A stretch of 20,801 nt of DNA from NCBI GenBank assembly GCA_030610745.1, contig JAUWRC010000012.1, positions 1 to 20,801 on the forward strand. The letters run 5' to 3'. The DNA is from Clostridia bacterium (lineage in GTDB: Bacteria > Aerophobota > Aerophobia > Aerophobales > AE-B3A). The position numbers and the translations under genes are program-made. Numbering within the stretch: the stretch's first letter is position 1; each line of letters begins with the position of its first letter. The notes below the pieces were generated by a model. The model was not told the DNA's origin and did not search any database. It was given only the letters and a program-made list of their open reading frames with translations. This document shows positions 1 through 7,188 of the stretch, piece after piece.

Positions 1-19
1 GGAGCCTTATTAGTGAACG

Positions 20-76
20 GTAGCGGTTTGATTTATCAAACATTGCGATTTATTGTGGCATAAATGCCACCGCTAC
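20..76. repeat. Paired inverted palindromic repeat units (REP/BIME-like)
   Basis: Outer arms GTAGCGGT (20-27) and ACCGCTAC (69-76) are perfect inverse complements. They enclose two 16-bp palindromes, each with 7-bp arms around a 2-bp centre: GTTTGATTTATCAAAC (26-41) and GTGGCATAAATGCCAC (55-70). The right unit, read on the minus strand from 76 to 50, matches 24 of 27 bases of a second copy at 19753-19779. This constant GTAGCGG head with a varying palindromic arm is typical of dispersed extragenic repeats. No transposase is visible nearby. The role is unknown. Confidence 0.75.
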
Positions 77-99
77 AAACCAGATGAATCCGACCGCTA

Positions 100-131
100 C
101 TATACGCTATCCGCTAAACGCTATACGCTAT
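100..131 (+). repeat. Short direct repeat, CTATACGCTAT x2
   Basis: CTATACGCTAT occurs at 100-110 and again at 121-131, a 21-bp period, with the related CCGCTAAACG between. CGCTAC (95-100) and GTAGCG (137-142) flank the pair as an inverted repeat that shares its core with the 20-76 element. It looks like the remnant of a minisatellite-type intergenic repeat. No coding potential was seen. Confidence 0.6.
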
Positions 132-209
132 ATTTAGTAGCGACGAAAGAAAATTGTCCTGAGGCGTTTTTTGAGTTTAGCACAAGGGAAGGGGATGTCA
201 AGAAATCAA

Positions 210-252
210 GGGATAGGTGAAAATAGGGACAACGACCATTTTTTTCTATCCC
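210..252. repeat. Long imperfect hairpin
   Basis: Bases 210-224 can pair with 238-252 over 15 positions, including perfect GGGATAG/CTATCCC ends, two G-T pairs and one mismatch, around a 13-base loop. GGGAC inside the loop (226-230) is also complementary to GTCCC at 271-275. There is no T-run directly after the stem, so it does not look like a terminator. A decayed end of a REP- or IS200-type element is possible, but this is inference. Confidence 0.45.
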
Positions 253-532
253 AACCTCGTAAATATTCCTGTCCCAAAAATGAACTAGAAGTTACAAAAA
301 TGCGCATTCAAAATAACTAAAAGAGGCCAGAGAAAGAGTTGGTCTACATTACAAAACTCAAAATAGAGCTCATATAACCAATAACCAAGATAAAAATGGC
401 AAAAATATTGCTATATCCATATACGGTGATAAATAAACTTTTCTTGAGATTGCCTCGGGACACGTCTTTTGCAATGGCATTAAGATAACTTTATTTTAAA
501 AAAAGATTTTTCAGAGCCCTCAAGAAGAAAGA

Positions 533-560
533 TTGACAGTTTCTATTTTTAGACTATAAT
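533..560 (+). promoter_or_regulatory. Sigma-70-type promoter for the transporter operon
   Basis: A perfect -35 box TTGACA (533-538) and a perfect -10 box TATAAT (555-560) are separated by 16 bases, placing the start of transcription near 567. This is the best promoter I found in the window. It reads towards the solute-binding-protein gene and would give a leader of about 350 bases. Bases 533-550 match 17 of 18 bases at 16388-16405, just upstream of the lacI-type gene. Confidence 0.8.
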
Positions 561-571
561 ATGCAATAGTA

Positions 572-585
572 AGAAAGCGCTATCA
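572..585 (+). promoter_or_regulatory. LacI/cre-like operator
   Basis: AGAAAGCGCTATCA fits the LacI-family catabolite operator consensus TGWAARCGYTWNCW at 13 of 14 positions, including the central CG. It sits at about +5 to +18 relative to the predicted start site, where a bound repressor would block transcription. The obvious candidate protein is the LacI-type regulator at 16437-17465. The binding partner is inferred. Confidence 0.6.
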
Positions 586-616
586 TATTTCTTATTATTA
601 TGGAAAAACTGGACGT

Positions 617-637
617 GAAAGACTTTAAAAGATGTAG
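617..637 (+). repeat. 21-bp copy of the lacI gene's first codons
   Basis: These 21 bases are identical to 16441-16461, which encode residues 2-8 of the LacI-type regulator (around KTLKDV). Here the matching frame is preceded directly by TGA, has no start codon, and continues with unrelated sequence (GESTEE instead of AKKAGV). It is therefore not an intact gene. Together with the matching -35 region it suggests that this leader derives from, or once held, a copy of the regulator's 5' end. Confidence 0.7.
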
Positions 638-760
638 GGGAAAGTACAGAAGAAAATAGTTTTAGGATACTTTTTAATGAATATTGTTTTGATTATTTCA
701 GATACATTTCGGTGTGACAATTTAAGTTAAGTAGTCTAAAAAGGTTAGAAATAGGCATTG

Positions 761-887
761 AAAGGAGGTGAAAAAGTATCTAAATTATCTAACTTTTATT
801 AAAAAGGAGAAACTTGCTCAAGGTTGTGGCAAAATTGAGCAAGACTCTGATAGAGATTAAATAGTAGAATCTCAGTTAAATGAGATT
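761..887 (+). promoter_or_regulatory. Structured leader with orphan Shine-Dalgarno and alternative hairpins
   Basis: AAAGGAGGTG (761-770) is a near-ideal ribosome binding sequence with no start codon at normal spacing. The only frame it touches is a 30-codon GTG frame (768-860) that begins inside it. Downstream, CTTGCTCAA (813-821) pairs perfectly with TTGAGCAAG (835-843), and AATCTCA (868-874) pairs with TGAGATT (881-887). AATCTC (868-873) could instead pair with GAGATT (853-858), so two folds are mutually exclusive just upstream of the gene at 918. Attenuation or mRNA stabilisation is inferred. Confidence 0.4.
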
Positions 888-917
888 ACAAAAAAAAGCA
901 TAAAAGTGAGGAAAACA

Positions 918-2858
918 ATGCAAAAACATAAGATTTTTGTGATGGTTTTAAGTCTGACGCTCATTTTCTCATTTTCGGCAATTGCTAGTGCTGGTAAATA
1001 TAATGAAGCGCCAATGCTTGAGGAATTGGTTGCTGCCGGAGAACTCCCTGCTGTAGAAGAAAGGCTTCCCGATGAACCTCTCATAGTGGAGCCGCTTGAG
1101 GAAATAGGAGAATATGGAGGAACGCTGTATGTTTATACCACTGCTGCTACGCATCTTTGGGATGGTGAAATTATAGGAATGGAGTTCCTTTTGGGTATTG
1201 AAAGAGACTATTCCTGGGGTGTTCCCAATATTGTAGAAAGTTACAAGTGGGCCGATGATGCTAAGTCCATAACTCTGTATCTACGCGAAGGTATGAAGTG
1301 GTCTGATGGACATCCATTTACTGCTGATGATTTTCTCTACTGGTATGAATATGAGTTTCTCAATGAGGAAGTGTATTCATGGGGGACCCCTGCCTGGTTG
1401 CAAGTGGGAGAAGGAACGATACAAATGACGAAGATAGATAACTATACCGTCCGAGTGGATTTTCCTCAACCATATTCCCTTTACTTAAACTACATCTCCC
1501 ATGCCTGGGGTTCACAGAATGGAATAGCTGGAGCCACAGGGGTTGGTTGGTATGGTTCTTTCCAGGCAGCTCACTATGCTAAACAATTCCACGTCGATTT
1601 TATTGGAAAGGAAAAAGCAGCCCAGATGACTGAAGATGCCGGCTTTGCGACATGGATTGAGCATTATGCCCGTAAAACGACTTCCTTTTTTGGCCTCCAA
1701 TTTTATCCGGACTCTGTACCTACTTTAGGAGCCTATATCTGCAAGAAGAAAACTATAGATGAATGGGTCTTTGAGCGAAATCCCTACTACTGGAAAGTGG
1801 ACACCGAGGGAAACCAACTGCCTTATATTGACCGGGTAATCCTTCGTCACATTGGAGATATAGATGTTATTACGGGAAAAATTATCGCCGGTGAGTGTGA
1901 TTATGCTGCTTTGTCGGCTCAAGCCCACAATCTCCCCCTTTATGTAGATAATGCTGAAGAAGGAGGCTATCGGGTACTTGTCTGGAGGTGGCCTGGAAAT
2001 CAACACATAGAACTGAATCTTACCAGCGAGGATCCTGTTTTGCGAGAAATTTTCCAGGACATTCGGTTCCGCCAGGCTATGTCATTAGCTATCAATCGTG
2101 GGGAAGTTAATAAGATTCTTTATTTCGGTTTGGCTACACCCGCCTCATATACGGTTCCTCCAGGTACTGAATATTATAAAGAAGAATATGCTAATGCTTA
2201 TATTGAGTATGATCCAGAAAGGGCAAACGAACTTTTGGATGAGGTGCTGAGCTTAAAAAATAGAGATGAAGATGGCTATCGCCTGCGCCTTGACGGGGAA
2301 CGACTGACAATAACCTTAGAGGCCTGGGCAGACGATCCTATATATGAGCTTGTGGTTGAATATTGCAAAGATATTGGTATAGATGTACGTATAAAAATAG
2401 AGACCTTTGCTTTATTCGTAGAGCGTTCAATGGCAAATCTAATAGATATGAGAGTAGAAGGTGGAGAATTTAATATAGAGCCAGGTTTTTCTACACTTCC
2501 ACAATATTATGTTCCTATGCAGTGGGGTTGGACATCGGGCTGGGGCGTAAAATGGGATCAATGGTATCAAACAGGAGGCACAGAAGGAGAAAAGCCACCA
2601 GAAAAGATAATGAATCTCATCAATTGGTACAAAGAGATGAAACTGGTAGTAATAGAAGAGGAACGTATTGAATTGGCACAAAAAATCCTTAAGTCCCATG
2701 CGGATAATCTGTGGATGATTAATATTGTCACTGGGACTCCCCAACCTATTATAGTGAAAGAGAACTTACGAAACATTCCAGCAAAGGCTCTCTGGACCTG
2801 GGATATGGCGCGAATTGTGCCTTTTAGTCCGGAACAGTTCTTCCTTAAAGGAGAATAG
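918..2858 (+). CDS. ABC transporter solute-binding protein, family 5 (SBP_bac_5)
   Basis: This is a periplasmic binding protein of the peptide/nickel/oligosaccharide family that would deliver its ligand to the permeases encoded next. Starting at ATG 918 (GAGG at 908-911) it has 646 residues, longer than the usual 500-550. A GTG at 906 would add four residues. The signal peptide has basic residues 3-5, a hydrophobic core at 6-20 and a likely cleavage at ASA-GKY after residue 25. There is no lipobox Cys, which suggests a diderm envelope. GEYGGTLYV (about 84-92), WSDGHPFTADDFLYW and a late FRQAMSLAINR stretch are family signatures. Large members of this family in anaerobes and thermophiles often bind oligosaccharides rather than peptides, and the glycosidase-like neighbours agree with that. 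The ligand cannot be read from the sequence. Confidence 0.9.
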   Translation: MQKHKIFVMVLSLTLIFSFSAIASAGKYNEAPMLEELVAAGELPAVEERLPDEPLIVEPLEEIGEYGGTLYVYTTAATHLWDGEIIGMEFLLGIERDYSWGVPNIVESYKWADDAKSITLYLREGMKWSDGHPFTADDFLYWYEYEFLNEEVYSWGTPAWLQVGEGTIQMTKIDNYTVRVDFPQPYSLYLNYISHAWGSQNGIAGATGVGWYGSFQAAHYAKQFHVDFIGKEKAAQMTEDAGFATWIEHYARKTTSFFGLQFYPDSVPTLGAYICKKKTIDEWVFERNPYYWKVDTEGNQLPYIDRVILRHIGDIDVITGKIIAGECDYAALSAQAHNLPLYVDNAEEGGYRVLVWRWPGNQHIELNLTSEDPVLREIFQDIRFRQAMSLAINRGEVNKILYFGLATPASYTVPPGTEYYKEEYANAYIEYDPERANELLDEVLSLKNRDEDGYRLRLDGERLTITLEAWADDPIYELVVEYCKDIGIDVRIKIETFALFVERSMANLIDMRVEGGEFNIEPGFSTLPQYYVPMQWGWTSGWGVKWDQWYQTGGTEGEKPPEKIMNLINWYKEMKLVVIEEERIELAQKILKSHADNLWMINIVTGTPQPIIVKENLRNIPAKALWTWDMARIVPFSPEQFFLKGE

Positions 2859-2908
2859 AGGAAGGACATTCGCTGCTTGATGAATAAAGGTTAAGAAAAA
2901 AAGGGGAT

Positions 2909-2943
2909 GGGGATTTTGTCTTCTAAAATAAGATGAAGTCCCC
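2909..2943 (+). promoter_or_regulatory. Intercistronic stem-loop after the binding-protein gene
   Basis: Bases 2909-2922 pair with 2930-2943 over 14 positions with no mismatch as RNA (11 Watson-Crick and 3 G-U pairs), around a 7-base loop. The sequence after it (GTTTCAATTATT) is not a proper U-tract, and the permease ribosome binding site follows closely. It is more likely a 3' stabiliser or partial terminator, giving more binding protein than permease, than a full stop. That role is inferred from similar layouts in other ABC importer operons. Confidence 0.55.
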
Positions 2944-2973
2944 GTTTCAATTATTAATTCAGGAAGGTGAGTT

Positions 2974-3960
2974 ATGGTAAATTATATTATCAAACGAGTT
3001 ATTCATATGTTCTTTATATTGTTTGTTATCTCTATAATTTCCTTTGTACTTATTAAGCTTCCCCCCGGTGATTATTTAGCAACTTATATTTCCCACATGC
3101 AAGTCACAGGAGCTCAAATAGATCAAGAATGCATTGAGATATTAAGGACTCAATATGGCCTGGATCAACCCACTTATATTCAGTATGGAAAGTGGATGTG
3201 GCAAGTTTTGCAGGGGAATTTCGGGTGGTCATTTTATTGGAAACAACCGGTAAACGAAATACTTTTGCAACGACTGCCGTTTACCATTTTACTCTCTTTA
3301 ATAACTTTAATTTTTATCTATGTAGTAGCTATTCCCATAGCTATTTATTCAGCGGTGAAACAATATTCTATCGGTGATTATGGATTTACCCTTATGGGTT
3401 TTATTGGTTTAGCTACTCCCAATTTTTTGTTAGCCTTAGTACTAATGTATATTTTTTACAAATACTTTGGCATTAGTATCGGCGGCCTCTTCTCCCGGGA
3501 GTATGCTTATGCCCCCTGGAGTTTTAAAAAAATAATTGATTTAATTAACCACTCCTGGGTACCCATTATTGTGGTGGGTACTGCAGGAACCGCGAGCATC
3601 ATTCGAGTATTGCGAGCGATGCTCCTGGATGAATTAAGGAAACCATATGTTCAAACCGCCCGGGCTAAGGGAGTTAGAGAAAGAACCCTTTTATTTAAAT
3701 ATCCGGTTCGAGTAGCAATTAATCCTATTCTCAGTACCATAGGCTGGCAGCTTCCTTTTATTATCTCTGGTTTTATCATTGTTTCCGTGGTAATGGATCT
3801 ACCAACCATAGGATCTGTACTCTTAACGGCTCTTCTAGCTGAAGACATGTATTTAGCGGGAAGTATTATTTTACTTCTTAGTTCTTTAACCGTTATTGGC
3901 ACTTTACTCTCTGATATTCTATTGTGCATTGTAGATCCTCGCATACGATACTATAAATAA
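2974..3960 (+). CDS. ABC transporter permease, DppB/OppB type
   Basis: This inner-membrane permease (328 residues, normal for DppB/OppB) forms a heterodimer with the next gene product. It starts with MVNYIIKRVIHMFFILFVIS, the classic N-terminal helix of the family, followed by a periplasmic loop containing the LRTQYGLDQP and GNFGWS motifs. Further helices lie at about 100-125, 135-165, 192-212, 255-275 and 293-320. The cytoplasmic EAA loop that contacts the ATPase is at about 218-250 (DELRKPYVQTARAKGV). A GGAAGGTGAG ribosome binding site precedes the ATG. It is followed after 16 bases by its partner, so the two are surely co-transcribed. Confidence 0.93.
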   Translation: MVNYIIKRVIHMFFILFVISIISFVLIKLPPGDYLATYISHMQVTGAQIDQECIEILRTQYGLDQPTYIQYGKWMWQVLQGNFGWSFYWKQPVNEILLQRLPFTILLSLITLIFIYVVAIPIAIYSAVKQYSIGDYGFTLMGFIGLATPNFLLALVLMYIFYKYFGISIGGLFSREYAYAPWSFKKIIDLINHSWVPIIVVGTAGTASIIRVLRAMLLDELRKPYVQTARAKGVRERTLLFKYPVRVAINPILSTIGWQLPFIISGFIIVSVVMDLPTIGSVLLTALLAEDMYLAGSIILLLSSLTVIGTLLSDILLCIVDPRIRYYK

Positions 3961-3976
3961 AAGAAGAAAAATAGAG

Positions 3977-5089
3977 ATGAGAAGACAAAAATCAAAAAAT
4001 GCTCAAGAAGAAATACTATCTTACTGGCAATTAATATGGCGCCAGTTTAAAAAACATCGACTGGCCGTGGGGGCAACGATAATACTGATTATTTTTTATT
4101 TCACAGCCTTGTTTTGTGAATTTGTTGCCCCTTATGACCCACATCATCGATTTTCAGACAGACAATACGTTCCTCCACAGCGTCTTCATTTCTTTGACGG
4201 GGAAGGAAGGTTTCATCTTAGACCTTTCGTCTACGGAATAAAAGATGAATTTAATCCTGAAACCTGGCGGCATACCTTCAGTCCCGTTGAGGATGAAAAA
4301 TATTCCCTTGGTCTATTTGTTCGGGGGGATGAGTATAAACTCTGGGGATTGTTTAAAACAGACCTTCATCTATTTGGTGTGGAAAAAGGTGGAACTCTAC
4401 TACTTTTAGGAACGGATAATCTTTGTCGGGACCTTCTCAGTCGTATCATTTATGCCTCCCGCATTTCCCTGACCATTGGTCTTATAGGAGTTTTCATTAG
4501 TTTAATCTTAGGAATGATTTTTGGAGGAATTTCTGGCCTATATGGTGGCCTTGCTGATAGCGTGATTCAGAGAGTTATTGAGGTATTAATCTGTATTCCA
4601 GCTATTCCTCTGTGGATGGCGCTTTCCGCCGCATTACCAAGAGATTGGTCTCCTGTGACGATTTTTTTCGCACTTATCATTATTTTGAGTCTTATCCTAT
4701 GGTGCAATCTGGCTCGAGTGGTACGCGGCAAATTTATCTCTCTTCGAGAGGAAGACTTTATTTTAGCAGCCAGGACATACGGAGCATCGCAGGGGCGTAT
4801 CATCTTCCATCATATGATTCCAAATTTTATGAGTTATATCTTAGTTAACGTTACTCTGGCTATACCGGCAATGATTTTAGCAGAGACTGCTTTAAGTTTC
4901 CTGGGTATTGGCTTGCGCCCACCTGTCATTAGTTGGGGTGTTTTACTCCAGCAAGCTCAGAATTTTCAGGTGGTGGCTTTGTACTCGTGGTTATTGATCC
5001 CTGGTATATTTGTTATTATAGCTGTTTTGTGTTTTAACTTTGTAGGAGATGGTTTGCGTGACGCCGCTGATCCATATACAAAGCGATAA
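3977..5089 (+). CDS. ABC transporter permease, DppC/OppC type, with long periplasmic insertion
   Basis: This is the second permease subunit, 370 residues against the usual 280-300. The N-terminal cytoplasmic part and first helix (about 28-50) are followed by APYDP. Next comes a polar segment of roughly 90 residues (about 55-143) before GTDNLCRDLLSR, which in short family members follows soon after helix 1. The EAA loop lies at about 255-280 (EEDFILAARTYGASQGRI), then ETALSFLGIGLRPP and the C-terminal GDGLRDAADP signature. The insertion probably faces the periplasm and may help dock the large binding protein. I recall it as a subfamily feature rather than something unique to this locus. The ribosome binding site is weak (AGAG), so coupling from the upstream gene is likely. 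Confidence 0.92.
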   Translation: MRRQKSKNAQEEILSYWQLIWRQFKKHRLAVGATIILIIFYFTALFCEFVAPYDPHHRFSDRQYVPPQRLHFFDGEGRFHLRPFVYGIKDEFNPETWRHTFSPVEDEKYSLGLFVRGDEYKLWGLFKTDLHLFGVEKGGTLLLLGTDNLCRDLLSRIIYASRISLTIGLIGVFISLILGMIFGGISGLYGGLADSVIQRVIEVLICIPAIPLWMALSAALPRDWSPVTIFFALIIILSLILWCNLARVVRGKFISLREEDFILAARTYGASQGRIIFHHMIPNFMSYILVNVTLAIPAMILAETALSFLGIGLRPPVISWGVLLQQAQNFQVVALYSWLLIPGIFVIIAVLCFNFVGDGLRDAADPYTKR

Positions 5090-5248
5090 GAGAATTAAAA
5101 GAAGCTTGAGAATTTTGAATCATTCTGAATATTAAAAATGAAAAGCGTTAGCGAAGGTTCTCGGTGTAGACGAGAAAAATCTAGATTTAAAGGCAGCAAT
5201 CTCAAGGGAAATGAAATTGTAAAGAAAAGTATAGGAGAGAGGATAACA

Positions 5249-7018
5249 ATGAATATTAAAGAGAAAAAAGGGAAAGGATTAATCAAATTGGACAGCCATG
5301 CTCCTTTTTCCATGAGAAAAGCCTGTGAGCTTCTCTCTAAATGGACAAAGCTAACCATTGAGGAGGAAGGAGAAGCTGATGATGTTATCCAGATTATCTG
5401 GCCTAACAAGGGAAAAAAGATAAAAAAGAAATTGGTGGATTTAGGGGAAGAAGGATATCTCATTAAAACAGAAAAAAAGGGTGGTCCATCTAATTTAACC
5501 ATTATGGCCAATACTGTAGAAGGAGCTACCAATGGTATCTATGGATTGTGGAGACGATTAAAGATTAGCCAGTCTCGTAATCCTTTTACCCAAAAATGGG
5601 ATATTAAAGATATTCCTGCTTTTAAAACGAGAGGAATATGGGCTATGCTTATGCCCTGGGGATTTGAAGAACTCTCCTTTGACGCCTGGACTCTTGAAGA
5701 ATGGAAGAAATATTTAGAAAGAATAAGATCCTTAGGGGCAAACTCGGTGATGATTTTTCTTATATCACTTTATCATCCTGATTTTCCAGAATTAGAAAAG
5801 AATGCCTGGCGTTATCGGGTAATCCGAGAGGCAATAATTTATGGAAAACGCCTGGGACTTAAGATGTATTTAATGGGGAGCTGTGGTTCTTTACCACCTT
5901 CTCTTTGGTGGAAATATCCCTCGCTAAGAGCAAAGGAATGGGCGGCATACCACGGAATTGGTTTTTGCTGGCAACATCGGGAAGAGCATAATATTTTAAA
6001 AATTCATCACTATATTGTAGATTATTTTAAGAAAGCCGATGGATTTTGCCTCTTTGCTTTTGAAGGAGGGGTCTGTTTATGTGAGAAATGCGCTCATAAT
6101 TTGGATCAAGCTATTGTAGAGGCCATGGAGAACCTAAGAAATTGGGTAAAAGAGGCCAAGGCTGGAGAAAAACTCATGTTTTGTAGCTGGTTTGCTGGAT
6201 TGTGGGAAGGCCTCACGCCAAATTTACAAGAAAAATTATCTACGCGCCTACCCAAAGATATAACAATTGTTGATGCTAATCGCTCTATATTATATAGGGC
6301 TCAGGAAAAAGGACATAAGGTAATTGATTTTGTATTTTTAACCGATCCTGAAGCAGGAAGAGAAAGTCGAGCTATTTTTCCCAGGCCTCGCCTGAAAGTT
6401 ACCGCTAAAAGAATTCTGGGCGCTAAAACGGATGGGGGATTAAAAAAATTAGAAGGATTATTTATTTATCGACTAACTCCTCCTACCAGATTTTTAAGTG
6501 ACTATGCAGCATTAAGATTAGCCTGGAATCCAGAATTAAGGGTAGCAGAAATTGTTGATGAGGTATCAGGATTCTTAACTTCGGATGAGGAAAATAAAGA
6601 GAAGTTATCTAAAGCAATTTTATCTTTAGAGAAATGGTGGCAAGAATTGGATGAAGAAGCTCTTGGGGAATCGGTTAATTTTTTAACCAAAGTTAAAGAA
6701 AAAGAAAAATCGGAGATTTTAGAAAATATCTGGGGACCATTATCTCTTCTACCTTTTATTTATGAGTTCAGCAAAGAGGGAATAAGTGAAAAGCAAAAAG
6801 AAGAACTACAAAAAGAGATTTATCAAAGGATGAGGAAGATAAGGATCTTGCGCTGTTATACTACTGATCAAATTTGGGTATCAAGAGCTCAAGCTATTCT
6901 TAAAACCAGACTTGACTGGTGGACTTCTAAAGAAGAAGGTTTATTTGAAGGAGAGGATATTTTCGGTATAGAAAAAGGGGAATTTCCTTTATTTGAGGGC
7001 TGGCAGAATTTAAGTTAA
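5249..7018 (+). CDS. Putative glycoside hydrolase-like protein (GH20/GH67-type N-terminal fold plus barrel)
   Basis: The protein has 589 residues starting at ATG 5249, chosen because AGGAGAGAGG sits 5 bases upstream. An in-frame ATG at 5138 would add 37 basic residues of non-protein-like composition. Residues about 1-105 resemble the non-catalytic N-terminal domain of hexosaminidases and alpha-glucuronidases, ending in ANTVEGATNGIYGLWRRL (about 87-104). FKTRGIW (about 125-131) then opens a probable TIM barrel. FAFEGGVCLCEKC (about 270-281) carries a Glu that could be catalytic and a CxCxxC motif of the kind found in several uncharacterised GH-like families. There is no signal peptide, so it probably acts in the cytoplasm on imported substrate. 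I do not recognise the exact family and cannot name the substrate. Confidence 0.6.
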   Translation: MNIKEKKGKGLIKLDSHAPFSMRKACELLSKWTKLTIEEEGEADDVIQIIWPNKGKKIKKKLVDLGEEGYLIKTEKKGGPSNLTIMANTVEGATNGIYGLWRRLKISQSRNPFTQKWDIKDIPAFKTRGIWAMLMPWGFEELSFDAWTLEEWKKYLERIRSLGANSVMIFLISLYHPDFPELEKNAWRYRVIREAIIYGKRLGLKMYLMGSCGSLPPSLWWKYPSLRAKEWAAYHGIGFCWQHREEHNILKIHHYIVDYFKKADGFCLFAFEGGVCLCEKCAHNLDQAIVEAMENLRNWVKEAKAGEKLMFCSWFAGLWEGLTPNLQEKLSTRLPKDITIVDANRSILYRAQEKGHKVIDFVFLTDPEAGRESRAIFPRPRLKVTAKRILGAKTDGGLKKLEGLFIYRLTPPTRFLSDYAALRLAWNPELRVAEIVDEVSGFLTSDEENKEKLSKAILSLEKWWQELDEEALGESVNFLTKVKEKEKSEILENIWGPLSLLPFIYEFSKEGISEKQKEELQKEIYQRMRKIRILRCYTTDQIWVSRAQAILKTRLDWWTSKEEGLFEGEDIFGIEKGEFPLFEGWQNLS

Positions 7019-7088
7019 AGAAATTTTTTTGACAACCAACCTTTGCACGAAGATGATGGTATCTATGAAGTTTCTTCCAGCTTGACTA

Positions 7089-7134
7089 CGATAACATTTA
7101 AAGGAACATAACAAATTTTTTGCAAAAGTTATCG
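7089..7134. promoter_or_regulatory. Inverted repeat upstream of the first MttB-family gene
   Basis: CGATAACATTT (7089-7099) and AAAAGTTATCG (7124-7134) are 11-bp inverted arms with one mismatch and 24 bases between them. They lie 55-100 bases before the gene at 7189, in a 170-base gap where a new transcript could begin. TTGACT at 7082 is a fair -35 box but no good -10 follows. The repeat could be a paired operator or an mRNA hairpin. It lacks the central CG of the site at 572-585. Confidence 0.35.
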
Positions 7135-7188
7135 GGACAAATTTATTAAGAGAAGAGTTAAAATAAATTGGCTTGAGGGAGAAGTAAA

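Larger units (their letters stand above)
1..532. other. Gene-free repeat-rich 5' flank
   Basis: I find no convincing coding sequence here. All frames are broken by stops, and the few short ATG frames, such as a 30-codon one at 396-488, have no ribosome binding site. The first 150 bases consist of palindromic and short direct repeats (listed separately). Bases 210-252 can form a long hairpin, and the rest is AT-rich. The stretch reads as an intergenic island of decayed repeat or mobile DNA just upstream of the operon promoter at 533. Confidence 0.7.

Noticed and set aside
396..488. 30-codon ATG frame in the 5' flank
   Set aside because: There is no ribosome binding site, no recognisable motif, and the surrounding DNA looks degraded.
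768..860. 30-codon GTG frame as a real protein gene
   Set aside because: The start codon lies inside the ribosome binding sequence itself, so initiation there is unlikely. It is kept only as a possible leader element.
1..905. Cobalamin riboswitch in front of the cluster
   Set aside because: This would be natural for a B12-dependent system, but I could not find a convincing B12-box or the expected multi-helix core in the leader or in the gap at 7018-7189.
5095..5532. 145-codon minus-strand frame over the start of the glycosidase-like gene
   Set aside because: The Phe/Ser/Leu-rich composition is typical of the reverse of Lys/Glu-rich coding sequence, and there is no ribosome binding site.
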